NCBI GenBank assembly: GCA_037975125.1
Contig: CM075853.1
Coordinates: forward strand, 75,803,609 to 75,867,608
Reading direction: 5' to 3'
Origin: Latrodectus hesperus
Taxonomy: Eukaryota > Arthropoda > Arachnida > Araneae > Theridiidae
Length of the DNA stretch: 64,000 bases
In this document: positions 61,195 to 64,000 of the stretch, in pieces
Layout of the letters: each line of letters opens with the position of its first letter
How positions within the stretch are numbered: the stretch's first letter is position 1
The notes under the pieces: model-generated
What the model saw: the letters and a program-made list of their open reading frames with translations, nothing else
What the model was told of the DNA's origin: nothing
Database searches by the model: none
Made by a program: the position numbers and the translations under genes

Positions 61195-61373
61195 TATACT
61201 CTAAAAATAAACAGTTGAAATAATCAAAATCCTATGAGTTCTCAGACTGGAAAAGAAGTATAATCCTATAATACGTGAGTCAAGATTGGGAAAGTTACAC
61301 TGAAAGAATAATTAACAGATTTTCGAAGTCCTGAAAATAACCTATCTTGATAACAGAATATTTTTAGAGTGTA
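61195..61373. mobile_element. MITE-like element with 15-bp terminal inverted repeats
   Basis: TATACTCTAAAAATA (61195-61209) is mirrored by TATTTTTAGAGTGTA (61359-61373), identical in reverse complement except for one base. The unit is 179 bp, has no coding capacity and starts and ends with TA, as expected for a non-autonomous Tc1/mariner-type element. Only one copy is visible here, so mobility is inferred. Confidence 0.55.
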
Positions 61374-64000
61374 ACTACCTATTTTATTACTTTAACTAAT
61401 TAGTGAAAATTTTGAATTCCACGTTATTTTAACCATATTCCATATAGTTAGTAAAGCTTAAATATTTGAAATAATATAAGTAACTAAATTTTGCATGCAT
61501 GTAAATGAATTTGAAATTTTATGATTGAATTAAAAGCCATTTTTAGTTACAAAAACAACGCCAGTTTTTGCTTTTATTTTTTCAGGTTTGAATCTGGGAA
61601 TTTAAAATGATAAATACACAACGTAATGTTAAAAAATAATATATTAGTCTCACTTATATATATATTTTTCAACTTGATCACAAACACATGAAAGTCACTT
61701 CTCACTATCCAGAGAGTCTATATATACTTTAATGAATCTTGATTTTATGAGATTAGAAACAGAATTCCAAATCTTACAAAACTCAGTTTGAAGAAAGAGG
61801 CATTGCAAATTTATTAGTTTATTTGACATGCTTCTATCTCTAATAATAAAATTGTTCCTCTGAGATAGCTGCTTATAGATGCAGTTTTTTGTCCTTGTAA
61901 TTCCCAGACTAAAAAAGCAAAATAATTTGTCATGTTCTAGTGGAATGTCTGTTAATATCCCACTGCAATATCATCAATAATTAGATATTAAATAGACCCC
62001 TTTTATTTTTAACAAGCAGAAATAGCAATTCATTATTTCATTAATCAATTCATGCTAAATCAAAAATTTCAGCAAATTTCAAGCTCTTTCATTTTTATGT
62101 GATTATTTTCATAAATTCTTGGAACAAGACTTGTAACATATATATGGATCTCAAAATTAATCTTGACCCTCATTTCTATATCCAAAATACAATTAATAAG
62201 AATTCATAACTGTTGATGACCTAACTAACATTATTGAGATCTTCTATCATCGTCACAAATATAACATAATAAGTCTAATTTAAAATTTCTCCAATCATAC
62301 ATTATGGTGCCTTGAAAGTAATACAATCTTGTCATTACACACATAATACTTGAACGAGAGTCATTAAAATTCTCCATCCAGCAACAATTTAATCATCAAC
62401 ATAAAGAAGTGTGAAGAAACATCTGAAAATATAGAGAAACTCTCTGAGATTTCTCAGAATTGCTCTCAGTTAGCATATGTGTTTGGCGAAGAGAAAAATA
62501 TCCTTTTGCTAGAAAAATCCACCAAGCTTAAAGTGAATTTTTCTGATCAGGATTTCTAATGAAGCTAGAGCCTCAAAAATTCAGAATTGGTTGTAAATGT
62601 TTTGCCACTAAAAATACCGTCAAAGTTACTAAGATTTACGATATTGCTATGAAATCAAGACTGTTCCACAGTTAATGAAAGTCCTTTATTTTGACATTGT
62701 TTTTAATTCAATTAAAAACAGCTATAAATCAAACTAGAAAATGTGTAACGAAGAAAAATGATGTTGGGAACATAGTGCGTGGTAAACAAAAAATTGAATA
62801 TTTGATTTTTTTTTTACATCTGTTTTTAAATATGTTTTATAAATCACTTAAAATCTGCAAAATATTTTCCAATAAAATTGCATATGCATGATCAGAATTT
62901 AGAAATATTTTTCAACAAGAACTGTTATCAGCCATACATAAATATAAACGCACTTGAGCCTAAGGTACAGCCCTAATTTAAAATATTCGAATTTTACCAA
63001 ATGCTTCATAATTTTGAGCTACGCTCAGTTGATGAGCTTAAACTGAGTAATCACTCAACTCTCCACATTGAATCCTTACAATACTAGTGAACATTCTTGC
63101 TTTTCTCTTCCTCAATCTCTCTTTTTTACATCTTTAAATGTACAATAAATTCCTAATGAGGATGTACATAAAATTTCAATCAAGCATCAAAATATATACT
63201 GAACACACACACAATAGTTAAATCAATATTTTAGTTTTTTCATACGAATTTGGATACAGTACGGTTGCCGGAGATTTTAAATTAATAAACAAATTGAGTT
63301 TTATTCTTAAATTTTACTCGCAATATGTCGAGTTCACATTGATAATAATAATTAAAAATGGCACTATTGTATATTAACTATAATTCTATGAAATACTTGT
63401 TTTTATTTTTCTTGTGTTTTAAAAAATTAAAATCGAAAGATAGATTTTTTTTCTCTTCAAGAAATATGAAATACATAAAAACAAATATGATATTTTCAAT
63501 AAATTTAAAAATGCTTAAAGAAATTCATTTATAAATTAATTATCTTTTTAGTAAATTTTATAACTTTTTAAATATTTTTTTTCAATTTTGATAATCTGCA
63601 AAGATAAAAAATATCATATTCCTTTCGATTTTGAGAAGCAAAGAAAATTTATCTCCTTTTGCATTGAGTTTTTCCAGTTTCTTTGCAAAATTGATGACCT
63701 AATTCTGAAACTTTAATATATTTCTTACGAAACTCTTTAAACTTGAAATAAATTTTCTGCACATATCCACAAGATGAGTTCTAAAGTCAATGGTGTGACT
63801 AATATTTTTTATTCATTAATATATCTTTCAAATTTTTTTCAGTAAATTTCATATTATGTTTACCTGACTTCTTTGGTTTTCATTGTAACATTCAGCATGT
63901 AAAAATGATTAATTTAATTTAATTACTATATACTTATATAAATATTCATAGATTTGTAAAAATAAGGTGTAAAAATTAATTTGCTTAAATTTGAATTTAA
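61374..64000. other. AT-rich intergenic DNA
   Basis: No gene, transposon relic or long repeat recognised. The 66-codon plus frame at 62691-62891 has no motif I know. Confidence 0.6.

Overview
This is an extremely AT-rich (roughly three-quarters A+T by eye) eukaryotic, non-coding window. No intact protein-coding gene and no functional RNA gene can be supported. Its style is that of a large, gene-poor arthropod genome: long (TA)n tracts every few kilobases, fossil DNA transposons of the mariner, Tc1-like and Tigger/pogo groups, and tRNA-headed SINEs. An arachnid such as a spider is my best guess. It rests on overall style and on a possible C-type-lectin-like exon, not on a diagnostic gene.

Layout. 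1-21.3 kb is AT-rich intergenic DNA. It holds a 20-bp CpG-dense patch near 683, several perfect hairpins, four long (TA)n tracts, a possible 7TM-like exon fragment at 16.6 kb (+) and a decayed C-type-lectin-like exon at 18.7-19.0 kb (-). 21.3-22.3 kb is a decayed Tigger-like transposon (-) split by a tRNA-headed SINE with an 8-bp target duplication. 26.0-27.0 kb is a Tc1-like transposase relic (+). 35.3-35.6 kb is a GC-richer island with long open frames on both strands. 43.0 kb and 48.7 kb hold tRNA-like SINE head fragments. 44.3-45.4 kb and 49.6-50.2 kb are two more Tc1-like relics (-). 46.98-47.92 kb is a mellifera-type mariner with both ends preserved but an internal deletion, sitting inside a (TA)n microsatellite. 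55.9-57.1 kb is a cluster of compound (CA)/(TA)/(GT) microsatellites, one of them bracketed by a perfect 17-bp inverted repeat. 60.0-60.15 kb carries a plausible TATA/initiator promoter and 61.2-61.4 kb a small MITE-like element.

Nothing here forms a pathway or operon. The common thread is transposon decay and TA-repeat expansion: mariner and Tc1-like elements insert at TA, and at least one landed inside a (TA)n array. All transposase relics are broken by frameshifts, stops or deletions. Transposase and domain identifications come from reading translations against remembered family motifs, not from searches. I found no convincing previously undescribed system. The items most worth checking are the hairpin at 19638-19700, the lectin-like exon, the island at 35301-35612, the MITE, and the microsatellite-insertion relationships.
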